Below, piece after piece: positions 9,198-16,271 of a DNA stretch of 64,000 nt (position 1 is the first letter of the stretch; every line of letters starts with the position of its first letter). This DNA is from Chitinophagaceae bacterium (GTDB taxonomy: Bacteria > Bacteroidota > Bacteroidia > Chitinophagales > Chitinophagaceae). The notes under the pieces were generated by a model. It was not told the origin of the DNA, searched no databases, and saw nothing but the letters and a program-made list of their open reading frames with translations. Both the position numbers and the translations under genes were made by a program. The stretch covers positions 121,279 through 185,278 of the forward strand of contig JAHEZD010000001.1 in the NCBI GenBank assembly GCA_023251255.1, in the 5' to 3' direction.

Positions 9198-11602
9198 ACA
9201 GCACGGCCATCAGCTCCACCAATTCGGATGCCTGCCTGGCAGGTTCCGGCGTTACGGTACTGCAGGTGGACCACCGTTCGGATTACGGGCAGCCTGCTGC
9301 CTATAATGCTACCCAGGAAATTGACCTCAATGCTGGGTTCTCCACGGTTGATGGCGATGATATGACTGCGGAAATAAACAGCACACTGGTCAATTGCCAG
9401 CCTGCTGCCGGTGCCTATTACAGTGGCGACATGAGCGATGATGGCTCATCGTCCTCCACTGTGGCCAGGGATGCCTTCGGGTTCAGCCTCAACTATTTCA
9501 GGGGCGACTATGCGCCCATCAGCACCGCTGCCACCAACCCCTTTGCAGCACTGCCCACGGGCAACTTGCAGGGCCTGGGCGACGGTGTGCAAACGGGCAG
9601 TGACCTGTTCAACGGCAACATTGGTTCCATGTTGGTGAACGTGCCCAAACTGGGCGAGGCAAAGCTATACGGTTACCAATATGATAAACTGAACCGCCTA
9701 GTGGCCATGAACAGCTACACGGGCTTCAACCCGGCTTCCAACAGCCCCGGCCTAACCGTAAGCCAGGAGTACAAGGAGCGCATTAGCTACGATGCCAATG
9801 GCAATATCCTCACTTACCTGCGCAACGGCAATGCAGCAAGGCTGGCCATGGATGACCTGGCCTATACCTACAAGCCGAACACGAACCAGTTGGACAAGGT
9901 AGTGGACAATGCAGCGGATGCATCCACCAGCGAATACGACAAGTACAAAGACCTCAAAGGTGGACAGGCCAATGGCAATTACCAGTACGACCCCATTGGG
10001 AACCTCATTTCTGACGTCAGTGAACATATCACCAATATAGAATGGACCGTATACGGTAAAATTGCCAGCGTTACCAAAGTGGACAATGGCAATACCACCG
10101 TTATCAGCTACACCTATGATGCGTCGGGTAACAGGATCAGCAAAACAGTGAGCCCTGTTCCCAGCAGCGACGGCCCCACTACTACTTGGTATGTAAGGGA
10201 TGCCAGCGGCAATGTAATGGCTGTTTACCAGCAAACAGGTCGCCGCCATGCGCACCTTATGCAGACGGAAGCACACCTCTATGGCAGCAGCAGGCTAGGC
10301 GTTGTGTACACCAACAGGGACATGCAGGCGATAGTTGATATTGGTGAGATTGGTGAACCAACCGCAATGGTTACCTTTGAGCGTGGCAACAAGTTCTTTG
10401 AATTGAGCAACCACTTGGGCAATGTACTGGCCACGGTTACGGACAGGAAAGTGCAGATAGCCCAGAACATTACCAGCACCATTGTTGGCTACTGGCTGCC
10501 CGATGTGGCAACCGCCAATGATTACTATCCCTTCGGTATGGCCATGCCGGGGCGCAGGTTCAATAATGATGGCTACAGGTACGGGTTCAACGGGAAGGAG
10601 AACGACAAGGACGTGAGCGAGGGCGTGCAGGATTATGGGTTGCGGATATATGATGCGAGGATTGGGAAGTTTTTGAGTGTGGATCCGCTGACGAAGGACT
10701 ACCCAGAACTGACACCTTATCAATTTGCAAGTAATACACCAATCCAAGCGACTGATTTGGATGGAGGTGAGGCACAATATTACAATGTAAGAACAAATAA
10801 AACGGAAACCGGACCTTTATGGAGCCATAATTATAAAGCATCAGCAGGTTGGGTAGATCAATCTCCGCCCCTGATCAAAGACTTTGATGTTCGTGTGGTT
10901 TCAGCTGGAAAAGTAATGATAGTAGCGAAAGAAAAAGTAAAAGCAGCTATAAAGCCAAACGCTGCACATTCAGAATTTCAATCGGGTACACCAAAAGCAG
11001 CTTTGCTAGCCAATACCGCCGAGCCCGAAATTTTGGCGGCAGATATATATGGCCGCGGTTGGATGGGCAAGCAATCCTGGGTTCAGGATCAAATTAAGCG
11101 TGTGAAATGGGAGCATATTGATGCTGTGGGGGCAAATATAGCTGGGGGACCTTTTGGAGCTGCTGATTATATGCTTAACCCTGCAGGAGGAGGATTTAAA
11201 GGGGCTGCAATGGATGGAATTGCAATGTCTTTTGGAGGCATTGAACACTCTGGCAATTCAAGTGTTTTATCAAGGCCTGGAAATATAATACAAACAACGT
11301 ATCTTCCTTATACGGAAAGGTCTAGTAACGTTATATTAGAACCTTCTATTTCAAAGGTTATGGGTAATACTTACCAGCCTATAGGCGAAGTAACTACACC
11401 AATAAAACTTGGTGGATTATTAAATGTGTTAACCTTTAAATCAAAAGGAGATTGGGTGAAAGTTTATGAAGCTGGCTTGTTGGATGGAAATAAAATTGAA
11501 ACACATTATTTTAGGAACAATAATACAAATCAGGTATTTGATGTAAAGACAAAATATCAATCTTGGCATCAAAAAGCATTTAAAAACTTAGTAGTACAAT
11601 GA
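9047..11602 (+). CDS. Rhs core and C-terminal toxin tip (3' part of the frameshifted Rhs gene)
   Basis: This frame continues the Rhs protein from base 9008; the GTG at 9047 is only the first possible start. YD repeats (SYDANGNILTYLRNG, YQYDPIGNLISD, YTYDASGNRISKT) lead into the Rhs-associated core, which ends at about base 10740 (YYPFGMAMPGRRFNN, then YGFNGKENDKDVSEGVQDYG and DPLTKDYPELTPYQFASN). The last 285 or so residues are AT-richer and unrelated to the core, as expected for an exchangeable toxin tip. The final stretch (KGDWVKVYEAGLLDG, THYFRNNNTNQVFDVKTK, WHQKAFK) is compact and His/Lys-rich. That suggests a nuclease, but the family is not recognised. The stop overlaps the start of the next gene in ATGA, the usual toxin-immunity coupling. 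Confidence 0.85.
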   Translation: METSLDNIYWERDATYQYYKHGPLARTVLGKQRVQGIDYAYTLQGWLKGVNSTAISSTNSDACLAGSGVTVLQVDHRSDYGQPAAYNATQEIDLNAGFSTVDGDDMTAEINSTLVNCQPAAGAYYSGDMSDDGSSSSTVARDAFGFSLNYFRGDYAPISTAATNPFAALPTGNLQGLGDGVQTGSDLFNGNIGSMLVNVPKLGEAKLYGYQYDKLNRLVAMNSYTGFNPASNSPGLTVSQEYKERISYDANGNILTYLRNGNAARLAMDDLAYTYKPNTNQLDKVVDNAADASTSEYDKYKDLKGGQANGNYQYDPIGNLISDVSEHITNIEWTVYGKIASVTKVDNGNTTVISYTYDASGNRISKTVSPVPSSDGPTTTWYVRDASGNVMAVYQQTGRRHAHLMQTEAHLYGSSRLGVVYTNRDMQAIVDIGEIGEPTAMVTFERGNKFFELSNHLGNVLATVTDRKVQIAQNITSTIVGYWLPDVATANDYYPFGMAMPGRRFNNDGYRYGFNGKENDKDVSEGVQDYGLRIYDARIGKFLSVDPLTKDYPELTPYQFASNTPIQATDLDGGEAQYYNVRTNKTETGPLWSHNYKASAGWVDQSPPLIKDFDVRVVSAGKVMIVAKEKVKAAIKPNAAHSEFQSGTPKAALLANTAEPEILAADIYGRGWMGKQSWVQDQIKRVKWEHIDAVGANIAGGPFGAADYMLNPAGGGFKGAAMDGIAMSFGGIEHSGNSSVLSRPGNIIQTTYLPYTERSSNVILEPSISKVMGNTYQPIGEVTTPIKLGGLLNVLTFKSKGDWVKVYEAGLLDGNKIETHYFRNNNTNQVFDVKTKYQSWHQKAFKNLVVQ
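10522..10696 (+). repeat. Left arm of the Rhs-core inverted repeat (IR-L)
   Basis: This 175-bp stretch of the Rhs core (from YYPFGMAMPGR to DPLTK) recurs in inverted orientation at 16097-16271, at equal length with no indels. The longest perfect block is 47 bp (10592-10638 against 16155-16201). The two arms bracket a 5.4-kb segment carrying all three tip/immunity pairs. Confidence 0.9.
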
Positions 11603-11931
11603 AATTGAAAATTTCACAAGTTGAGCAATATGTAGAGCAAGATTTTATTCTATCTAAAATAGAAATCGCATTGGATATTTTTATAAAGTCAATAAATGAC
11701 TGGCCACGTCCTATTGACAATTTTGATGATTACGAGGAAGATATCGAAGCTTTTATTTTCAATAGAACAACTAAAAAAAATATTGAGAATTATTTAAAAA
11801 AAATAGATGTTGTTAAGAACCCCTGGGAAGGCGAAGCGTTGTCTCAGGTGGTTGAGGTATTTAAATTTTTTGAAAATGACATTTCATTAAAAGAAATTAT
11901 TCAGCAGTTAAAAGAACACATAAATTCTTAG
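11599..11931 (+). CDS. Probable immunity protein for the Rhs toxin tip
   Basis: This 110-residue acidic, helical protein starts inside the stop of the Rhs gene (ATGA overlap, 11599-11602). It has no signal peptide or membrane segment, so it should act in the cytoplasm against the tip encoded directly upstream. The base composition is AT-rich like the tip and unlike the Rhs core, consistent with tip and immunity gene moving as one cassette. I do not recognise the sequence family; the assignment rests on position, size, charge and coupling. Confidence 0.7.
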   Translation: MKLKISQVEQYVEQDFILSKIEIALDIFIKSINDWPRPIDNFDDYEEDIEAFIFNRTTKKNIENYLKKIDVVKNPWEGEALSQVVEVFKFFENDISLKEIIQQLKEHINS

Positions 11932-11933
11932 CA

Positions 11934-11943
11934 GTAGTGTATC
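11934..11943 (+). other. Cassette-end motif GTAGTGTATC after the first immunity gene
   Basis: The 10-mer GTAGTGTATC lies two bases after the stop of the first immunity gene. Copies of GTA(GT or AC)GTATC lie at the ends of the other two immunity genes, in the same sense relative to each gene (minus strand 13771-13780 and 14936-14945), plus one extra copy at 13717-13726. This is a candidate cassette boundary. Confidence 0.4.
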
Positions 11944-11965
11944 CCCTGCTCTAGTTAGTCGTCCC

Positions 11966-12230
11966 TCAAAAAGTCGATTTTAGTTTTTGGGCATACAATT
12001 TCCAATAAGTATTTGCGATGATATGGCAGATAAGTTTCCAACAAAAGTTAGCCCCTGTAAGCCAGAGGTTCATGACTCGTTTGAAGTTCATGGCTGCTGC
12101 ACTCAGCATTAAATTGATGGCATCCCCAACTGTACCTTTCAGGTAATTCCTGATTAACCTGTAGTGTTGTTTTAGATGTCCAATGATTGGTTCTATGGCT
12201 GCACGTCTGCAATGTTTTTTGCGTTGTGCC
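11966..12230 (-). pseudogene. C-terminal remnant of an IS5-like transposase
   Basis: The minus strand is open for 87 codons from AQRKKHCRRAAIEPIIGHLK through RNYLKGTVGDAINLMLSAAA to a stop at 11966-11968. RRAAIEPIIGHLK and GDAINLMLSAAAMNFK are the hallmark C-terminal segment of Bacteroidota IS5-family (DDE) transposases. The N-terminal catalytic part is absent: the fragment is cut at 12230 by a REP end motif (CCCCGCTCTCGTTAG), and a related motif (CCCTGCTCTAGTTAG) flanks it at about 11945. It is a dead fragment. Confidence 0.75.
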
Positions 12231-12540
12231 CCGCTCTCGTTAGATTGTATATTAAACCGAAGCGGCTATCCGTAGATTCCGAGCGTTGGCCAAGTGCTTA
12301 GCTATCTACCAGCTCTCGTTAGTTTACCGTGAACATCAAATCGTAGCGGCTATCCGTAGTTTTGTGAAAAGCCTTGTGCTCAGCTAACTACGGATTTGCT
12401 ATGATGGCCAGTTTGTAACTGGCCCAGCTCTCGTTAGTTTGCGTGAACATCAAATCGTAGCGGCTATCCGTAGTTTTGTGAAAAGCCTTGTGCTCAGCTG
12501 ACTACGGATTTGCTATGATGGCCAGTTTGTAACTGGCCCC
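12230..12540 (+). repeat. REP palindrome array upstream side of the RAYT gene (three units)
   Basis: Three units start with the end motif GCTCTCGTTAG at about 12233, 12313 and 12424. Each full unit contains a palindrome built on ATCCGTAG ... CTACGGAT, and the last two end in the hairpin GGCCAGTTTGTAACTGGCC. The last two units are nearly identical over more than 100 bp. A GTAG tetranucleotide at the hairpin foot is the known hallmark of REPs processed by RAYT enzymes. The final hairpin directly abuts the RAYT stop. Confidence 0.8.
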
Positions 12541-13113
12541 TTAAGAACGCAAACCATAAGCAGCAGTCAAATGCTCAATGGCAATCAGTCCCTTGCCTCC
12601 ATTGTAATCCCTTGCACTGCTTAACAGGTATTCTTCTGCCTTGTCCACTATACCTGCCTTTACAGGGTTCATGTGCAGATAGCTCAGCTTCTCCAGCGTA
12701 AAGGCTGGCGTTTCCAATAATATTGGATGGTTGTTCTGTTGCCAGAACTGGTAGTGTTCATTGCGGCTGTTGCTTTCGCCAGCTTTTTTGAATATCCATA
12801 GCATCCAGTTGCGGCGGCTTTCCTGCTTGTTGTCTTCAATGGCCTTGATGATTGCTTTTGAAGTGAACTTCTTGAAATCACGGAGTATGCCTGATAAATC
12901 TCCATTCTCCGCCTGCAAAATCAAATGCACATGGTTGCTCATGATGCACCAAGCAAATAATTTAAGCCCTTTGTTTTTGCAGCAATAGCTTAAACTGTCC
13001 AACACAATATCCGCATACAGTCTCCTACTGAAAATATCCACCCATTCCACCACGGCAAAACTGACGAAATGGACACCGCCTTCATCGCGTATTTTATAGC
13101 CTTGGCTTTGCAT
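12541..13113 (-). CDS. REP-associated tyrosine transposase (RAYT, Y1/IS200-like)
   Basis: This intact 190-residue Y1-type HUH protein has the HUH pair H61 and H63 (SNHVHLIL) and the RAYT C-terminal signature YLHMNPVKAG (from about 145). Relatives act on single-stranded REP hairpins with a GTAG foot, and exactly such hairpins flank it on both sides (12230-12540 and 13141-13257, in opposite orientation). Fragments of the same gene occur at 13633-13681, 14472-14621, 16900-16925, 30640-30720 and 35010-35165, so this is the only complete copy in the window. Whether it is active cannot be judged from the sequence. It sits inside the segment bounded by the Rhs-core inverted repeats. Confidence 0.9.
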   Translation of the reverse strand: MQSQGYKIRDEGGVHFVSFAVVEWVDIFSRRLYADIVLDSLSYCCKNKGLKLFAWCIMSNHVHLILQAENGDLSGILRDFKKFTSKAIIKAIEDNKQESRRNWMLWIFKKAGESNSRNEHYQFWQQNNHPILLETPAFTLEKLSYLHMNPVKAGIVDKAEEYLLSSARDYNGGKGLIAIEHLTAAYGLRS

Positions 13114-13140
13114 GTTCTTTTTTGATACTAAGATAATATG

Positions 13141-13257
13141 TTCCAGCCAGTTGCAAACTGGCTTTCATTGGAAATCCGTAGATAGCTAAGCACTTGGCCA
13201 ACGCTCGGAATCTACGGATCCGCTTCGGTTTAATATACAATCTAACGAGAGCGGGGC
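13141..13257 (-). repeat. REP unit flanking the RAYT start, inverted
   Basis: This is the mirror unit of the array at 12230-12540. GCCAGTTGCAAACTGGC hairpin comes first, then AAATCCGTAGATAGC ... GAATCTACGGAT, then the end motif CTAACGAGAGCGGGG. With the upstream array it places the RAYT gene between inverted REPs. Confidence 0.8.
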
Positions 13258-13274
13258 CTTCATAAAAACGCGTT

Positions 13275-13385
13275 CAAGAAGCTTGTTACACATTCACTTG
13301 TTACATTTTTTTTGGTAACATTTATTTTGTAACAGCTTACCTGTTACAATTCTTTTAAGCCCCTTTTTTTGTAACAATCTTTTTT
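13275..13385 (-). repeat. TGTTACA/TGTAACA-rich dispersed repeat, copy 1
   Basis: About 110 bp with six spaced GTTACA or TGTAAC motifs separated by T-rich spacers. The minus strand of 30384-30500 matches it closely (TGTTACACATTCACTTGTTA here, TGTTACACATTTACTTGTTA there), so the two are copies of one element in opposite orientation. Both lie beside REP/RAYT material. No coding potential was seen. Confidence 0.6.
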
Positions 13386-13465
13386 TATGGAATTGCGCAC
13401 GCATTTTTTAGGAGCATGGATAATTCATGACTGCTCTGCGCCACCGTCCATAGGCCGGTTTACTG

Positions 13466-13632
13466 TAGCCAGTTACAAACTGGCTTTCATTGCAAATCCG
13501 TAGATAGCTTGGCACTTGGCTAACGCTAAGAATCTACGGATAGAAATCTGCTCCGATTTGATGTTAACGGCAAACTAACGAGAGCTGGATAGCCGCTCCG
13601 ATTTGATGTTCACGCAAACTAACGAGAGCTGG
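13466..13632 (-). repeat. REP unit plus partial unit
   Basis: A full unit (GCCAGTTACAAACTGGC hairpin, AAATCCGTAGATAGC ... AATCTACGGAT, end motif CTAACGAGAGCTGG) is followed by a shortened one (TAGCCGCTCCGATTTGATG ... CTAACGAGAGCTGG). Confidence 0.75.
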
Positions 13633-13681
13633 TAAATGCTCAATAGCAATCAGTCCCTTGCCTCCATTGTAATCCCTTGCC
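13633..13681 (-). pseudogene. RAYT 3'-end fragment
   Basis: About 49 bp nearly identical to bases 12568-12614 inside the intact RAYT gene (codons for the DYNGGKGLIAIEHL region), placed directly after a REP end motif. It is a small relic with no function of its own. Confidence 0.7.
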
Positions 13682-13716
13682 CAGCTCTGCTTGATATTTT
13701 AAAAACCAGATAATTT

Positions 13717-13780
13717 GATACGTTACCAAATGCATTTACTTTAAGCGTAGTTCCTAAAACCAACTATTTTGATACACTAC
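13717..13780 (-). other. Two cassette-end motifs (GTAACGTATC and GTAGTGTATC)
   Basis: On the minus strand TTTGGTAGTGTATCAAA (around 13771-13780) forms the last codons of the second immunity gene, and TTTGGTAACGTATCAAA (around 13717-13726) lies 50 bp beyond its stop. The surrounding bases also match, so the pair looks like a duplication or two successive cassette ends. See the motif at 11934-11943. Confidence 0.4.
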
Positions 13781-14057
13781 CAAAAGTTTGTTCATTATTG
13801 ACTTTTATTATAAACTCCATTGCTTGGTTGATATCTTCGAATACATAATCATAAAGCGAAAAATCAATTGCTGGAACCTTCGTTACAGTTGCAATCTTAA
13901 TATCAATAGATGAGACTTCTATTGCCAACTTATACGGTTTTTTAGCGAAGCAATCTATCTGTATAAACCATAATTCTGGCTTGAACTCATCAATAAATAT
14001 CATTCCCTTATCAAAGGTTTTATTTATAAAACTTATAAAATCAGTTATACTTATCAT
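13764..14057 (-). CDS. Probable immunity protein of orphan cassette 2
   Basis: A 97-residue soluble, acidic protein (KTFDKGMIFIDEFKPELWFI, then DFSLYDYVFEDINQAMEFII) whose start overlaps the stop of the upstream toxin fragment in ATGA (14054-14057). The gene is AT-rich and on the minus strand, opposite to the main Rhs gene. The arrangement copies the other two toxin/immunity pairs here, which is the basis for calling it immunity; the family is not recognised. As its toxin is now truncated, it may protect against kin carrying the full cassette. Confidence 0.6.
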   Translation of the reverse strand: MISITDFISFINKTFDKGMIFIDEFKPELWFIQIDCFAKKPYKLAIEVSSIDIKIATVTKVPAIDFSLYDYVFEDINQAMEFIIKVNNEQTFGSVSK

Positions 14058-14479
14058 TTGGTTCCTGCTCCTGGTTTAGTAAATAATGTTTTGCTTCCAT
14101 CTTTTGTTTGTATTTGGAAGCCGCCATCTGTATTTAATACAATACGGTTGCCCTTAGTAGTAGCTATTTTAGTTCCATCCGCCATTGTTTTTACATATTT
14201 ATCATCTAGAATACCATACATCCTACCATCATCTCTATTTGGAATACCATTTGCCTTAGCTACTCCACTAAATTCATCTTCTACTGCGTCAAGAGTTTTA
14301 TTGATGAGGCTGACTGCTTCTTTTTGGTTTGCAGCTGCTTCTGCCGTTGCCAAACGATTTGTAAAAACTTTCAATCTATCTACTTTATTTAAAATAGTTT
14401 TTAGACCACCGTTCCCTCCAGGATTATATATTGGCTTTGTTGCTTGTGCCTCTATACTAAAAGTAGCGGCGAAACTGAA
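14054..14479 (-). pseudogene. Orphan toxin-tip fragment (cassette 2), cut at its 5' end by a RAYT fragment
   Basis: The frame is open from 14479 to the stop at 14054-14056 (about 141 codons) and has no good start; the first TTG is at 14374. It begins FAATFSIEAQATKPIYNPGG, continues NRLATAEAAANQKEAVSLIN, and ends in a beta-rich tail (KYVKTMADGTKIATTKGNR, TDGGFQIQTKDGSKTLF). Position, composition and ATGA coupling to the next gene indicate an Rhs C-terminal toxin domain without its core. The upstream edge coincides with the start of a RAYT tail on the other strand (14472), so the cassette was probably truncated by rearrangement there. Toxin activity is not recognised. Confidence 0.55.
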
Positions 14480-14621
14480 CTACCTACACATGAACCCCGT
14501 AAAAGCAGGTATCGTGGACAAAGCAGAGGAATACCTGTTAAGCAGTGCAAGGGATTACAATGGAGGCAAGGGACTAATTACTATTGAGCATTTAACTGCT
14601 GCTTATAGTTTGCGTTCTTAA
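14472..14621 (+). pseudogene. RAYT C-terminal fragment, inverted copy
   Basis: It encodes KLNYLHMNPVKAGIVDKAEE through to LTAAYSLRS and a stop, almost identical to the last 49 codons of the intact RAYT at 12541-13113 but on the opposite strand. The HUH motif is absent. Its 3' end runs directly into a REP hairpin, just as in the intact copy. Confidence 0.8.
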
Positions 14622-14825
14622 GGGCCAGTTGCAAACTGGCCTCCATTCCAAATCCGTAGATAGCTTGGCACTTGCCCCCCCGCTCAAAATCTACGGATAG
14701 CCGCTCCGATTGGATGTGTAATCTAAAGGGAGCAGGGGTTGCTTCAGGCCAAATGTTTATTGCATGCTACGAAGAGCTGGATAGCCGCTCCGGTTTGATG
14801 TTCACTGCAAACTAACCAGAGCTGG
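14622..14825 (-). repeat. REP units between cassettes 2 and 3
   Basis: A full unit (GGGCCAGTTGCAAACTGGCC, AAATCCGTAGATAGC ... AAAATCTACGGAT, end motif with GGAGCAGGGG) is followed by about 30 bp of unclear sequence and a partial unit ending AACCAGAGCTGGG. The next coding fragment starts exactly at that end motif. Confidence 0.7.
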
Positions 14826-14935
14826 GAGAAAAATCTTCTACGAGACCCGTTTTTGCATTTGCTAAACGGTCTACAAATACTCCAATTTCACTTTTGGCTT
14901 GATCAATTTCCTTGACCATTGTTTTCATTTCCCTT
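14826..14935 (-). pseudogene. Short toxin-tip-like coding fragment
   Basis: On the minus strand the frame directly after immunity gene 3 reads GNVSREMKTMVKEIDQAKSE then IGVFVDRLANAKTGLVEDFS, ending at the REP motif. VFVDRLANAKTGLVEDFS resembles VFTNRLATAEAA...AVEDEFSG in cassette 2, so it is probably a relic of a related tip. It is too short for certainty. Confidence 0.35.
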
Positions 14936-14945
14936 GATACGTTAC

Positions 14946-15197
14946 CTATTTTTCATTTTTAAACATCTTTTTCAAATAATAAACAATGATTTTAAATATT
15001 AAAACAACCAACAGAAAAATAGGATAAAACTGTAAAGCTAAAAATGACGTATAAACAAAGTATCTAAATTTGTTTGATTGTACAACATCATTTCCGAAAA
15101 CGTCTAAAAAAATATAAATTGTAAGTGACATCTGAATAATAGATGCTGCTATTAAAGCTTTTATAACCTCTGTCTTTGCTATAGTATAATCTTTCAT
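14946..15197 (-). CDS. Probable membrane immunity protein of orphan cassette 3
   Basis: An 83-residue protein with two predicted membrane segments (ALIAASIIQMSLTIYIFLDV and FLALQFYPIFLLVVLIFKII) and a Lys-rich tail. Its start overlaps the stop of the Rhs-tip gene upstream by four bases (15194-15197). Integral-membrane immunity proteins generally accompany toxins that act at the membrane or in the periplasm, so that is the likely target of tip 3. The cassette-end motif GTAACGTATC follows the stop directly. The family is not recognised. Confidence 0.65.
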   Translation of the reverse strand: MKDYTIAKTEVIKALIAASIIQMSLTIYIFLDVFGNDVVQSNKFRYFVYTSFLALQFYPIFLLVVLIFKIIVYYLKKMFKNEK

Positions 15198-16255
15198 TTG
15201 ATAAATTGGGGTTTAACCTTTTCCCACCAGTTAACTCTTTTTGAAATTGGAGTACTTGGGATTAATGCACTACCCTTTTCTGAGTTAATTTTAACAAAAG
15301 CTTTATTCATTACCGTTGACCAAGTTTCTTCTGCGGACTTGAATATGGTTTCTTCACCAGCTATCAATGCCAAGCCATATCCTCTATCTACTCCACGAGT
15401 GTAAAATGTATATGTCCCATTCTTATTGTCCGTTAATCCAAACTGCCTTGTCCCTGCAATTGGGTGTTCTCCATCACCTCTTGTCATTAAAGTAGTAAAT
15501 GTCCAATACCCTCCTCCATTGCCTTTATAAAAGGAAGATGTCATTACAGAAGCATCATCCCAATTCAGGTGTAAAGATGTAAAATAAGCATCAAATGACA
15601 TTACTGAACCAAGTGGATTTTTTGAATTCCATATTTCAGATTCTTTTGAATTATACGCAGCAAACGTTGTTTTATAATCCATTAAGGAACCTAAACCTAA
15701 TCTTAAATGGTCAAACAATTCCTCGCCATTTTTAATACCTTCAGGCAATTTAGTAATGAGAACAGAATAATAATCAAAATTTGTACCTGTACTATTTCCA
15801 TAATCTATAGTTTGTATAGCATTTGGAGTAAAAGTAAGTATAGTATTTCCTCCTATCCGTTCTTTTGTTTTTTCCCAAACATTTTTTGGTGCCTTAAAGT
15901 TTAATAAATCTTTCCATGGATTTATATTATCGCCTGATGTAATAGGATCATTTTCAGATTTATGATCTGCACCATGAAAAGTGAGTGTCTTCTCAACCTC
16001 ATTTGTTACAACATTATGGTCTTCTAATCCGTCAATATCAATTGAATTTATAGGCCTATTCCCCGCAAACTGATAAGGTGTGTACCAAGGATACTTCTTC
16101 GTCAGCGGATCCTCACTCAAAAACTTCGCAATCCTTGCATCATAAATCCTCATGCCATAATCCTGCACGCCCTCGCTCACGTCCTTGTCGTTCTCCTTCC
16201 CATTGAACCCGTACCTGTAGCTATCGTTATTGAACTTCCTGCCCGGCATGGCCAT
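15194..16255 (-). CDS. Orphan Rhs core fragment with toxin tip 3
   Basis: The gene opens inside the conserved Rhs core: homology to the main gene starts at 16271 (YYPFGMAMPGR), with an in-frame TAA just before it, so there is no N-terminal Rhs part. The ATG at 16255 (MAMPGRKFNN) is the first available start. The core portion (YGFNGKENDKDVSEGVQDYG, DPLTKKYPWYTPYQFAGNRP) matches the main gene closely. The following 290 or so residues are a different tip, with segments such as NSTGTNFDYYSVLITKLPEG and GEHPIAGTRQFGLTDNKNGTY. It has no recognised catalytic motif. It is on the opposite strand to the main Rhs gene and coupled to a two-helix immunity gene. It is probably silent in this orientation and would be expressed after inversion. 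Confidence 0.8.
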   Translation of the reverse strand: MAMPGRKFNNDSYRYGFNGKENDKDVSEGVQDYGMRIYDARIAKFLSEDPLTKKYPWYTPYQFAGNRPINSIDIDGLEDHNVVTNEVEKTLTFHGADHKSENDPITSGDNINPWKDLLNFKAPKNVWEKTKERIGGNTILTFTPNAIQTIDYGNSTGTNFDYYSVLITKLPEGIKNGEELFDHLRLGLGSLMDYKTTFAAYNSKESEIWNSKNPLGSVMSFDAYFTSLHLNWDDASVMTSSFYKGNGGGYWTFTTLMTRGDGEHPIAGTRQFGLTDNKNGTYTFYTRGVDRGYGLALIAGEETIFKSAEETWSTVMNKAFVKINSEKGSALIPSTPISKRVNWWEKVKPQFIK

Positions 16256-16271
16256 ACCGAAGGGATAGTAA
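16097..16271 (-). repeat. Right arm of the Rhs-core inverted repeat (IR-R)
   Basis: This 175-bp segment matches 10522-10696 in inverted orientation with no indels and the same reading frame, including a perfect 47-bp block at 16155-16201. Crossover here would join the main Rhs gene in frame to tip 3. Confidence 0.9.

Noticed and set aside
13275-13385. CRISPR array
   Set aside because: The GTTACA motifs are short and irregularly spaced, with no constant repeat or unique spacers of equal length. No cas genes are present.
14058-14621. Plus-strand 187-codon frame as a single gene
   Set aside because: Its first two thirds are antisense to the toxin fragment, and only the last 50 codons are real (RAYT tail). 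The fusion is an artefact of the junction.
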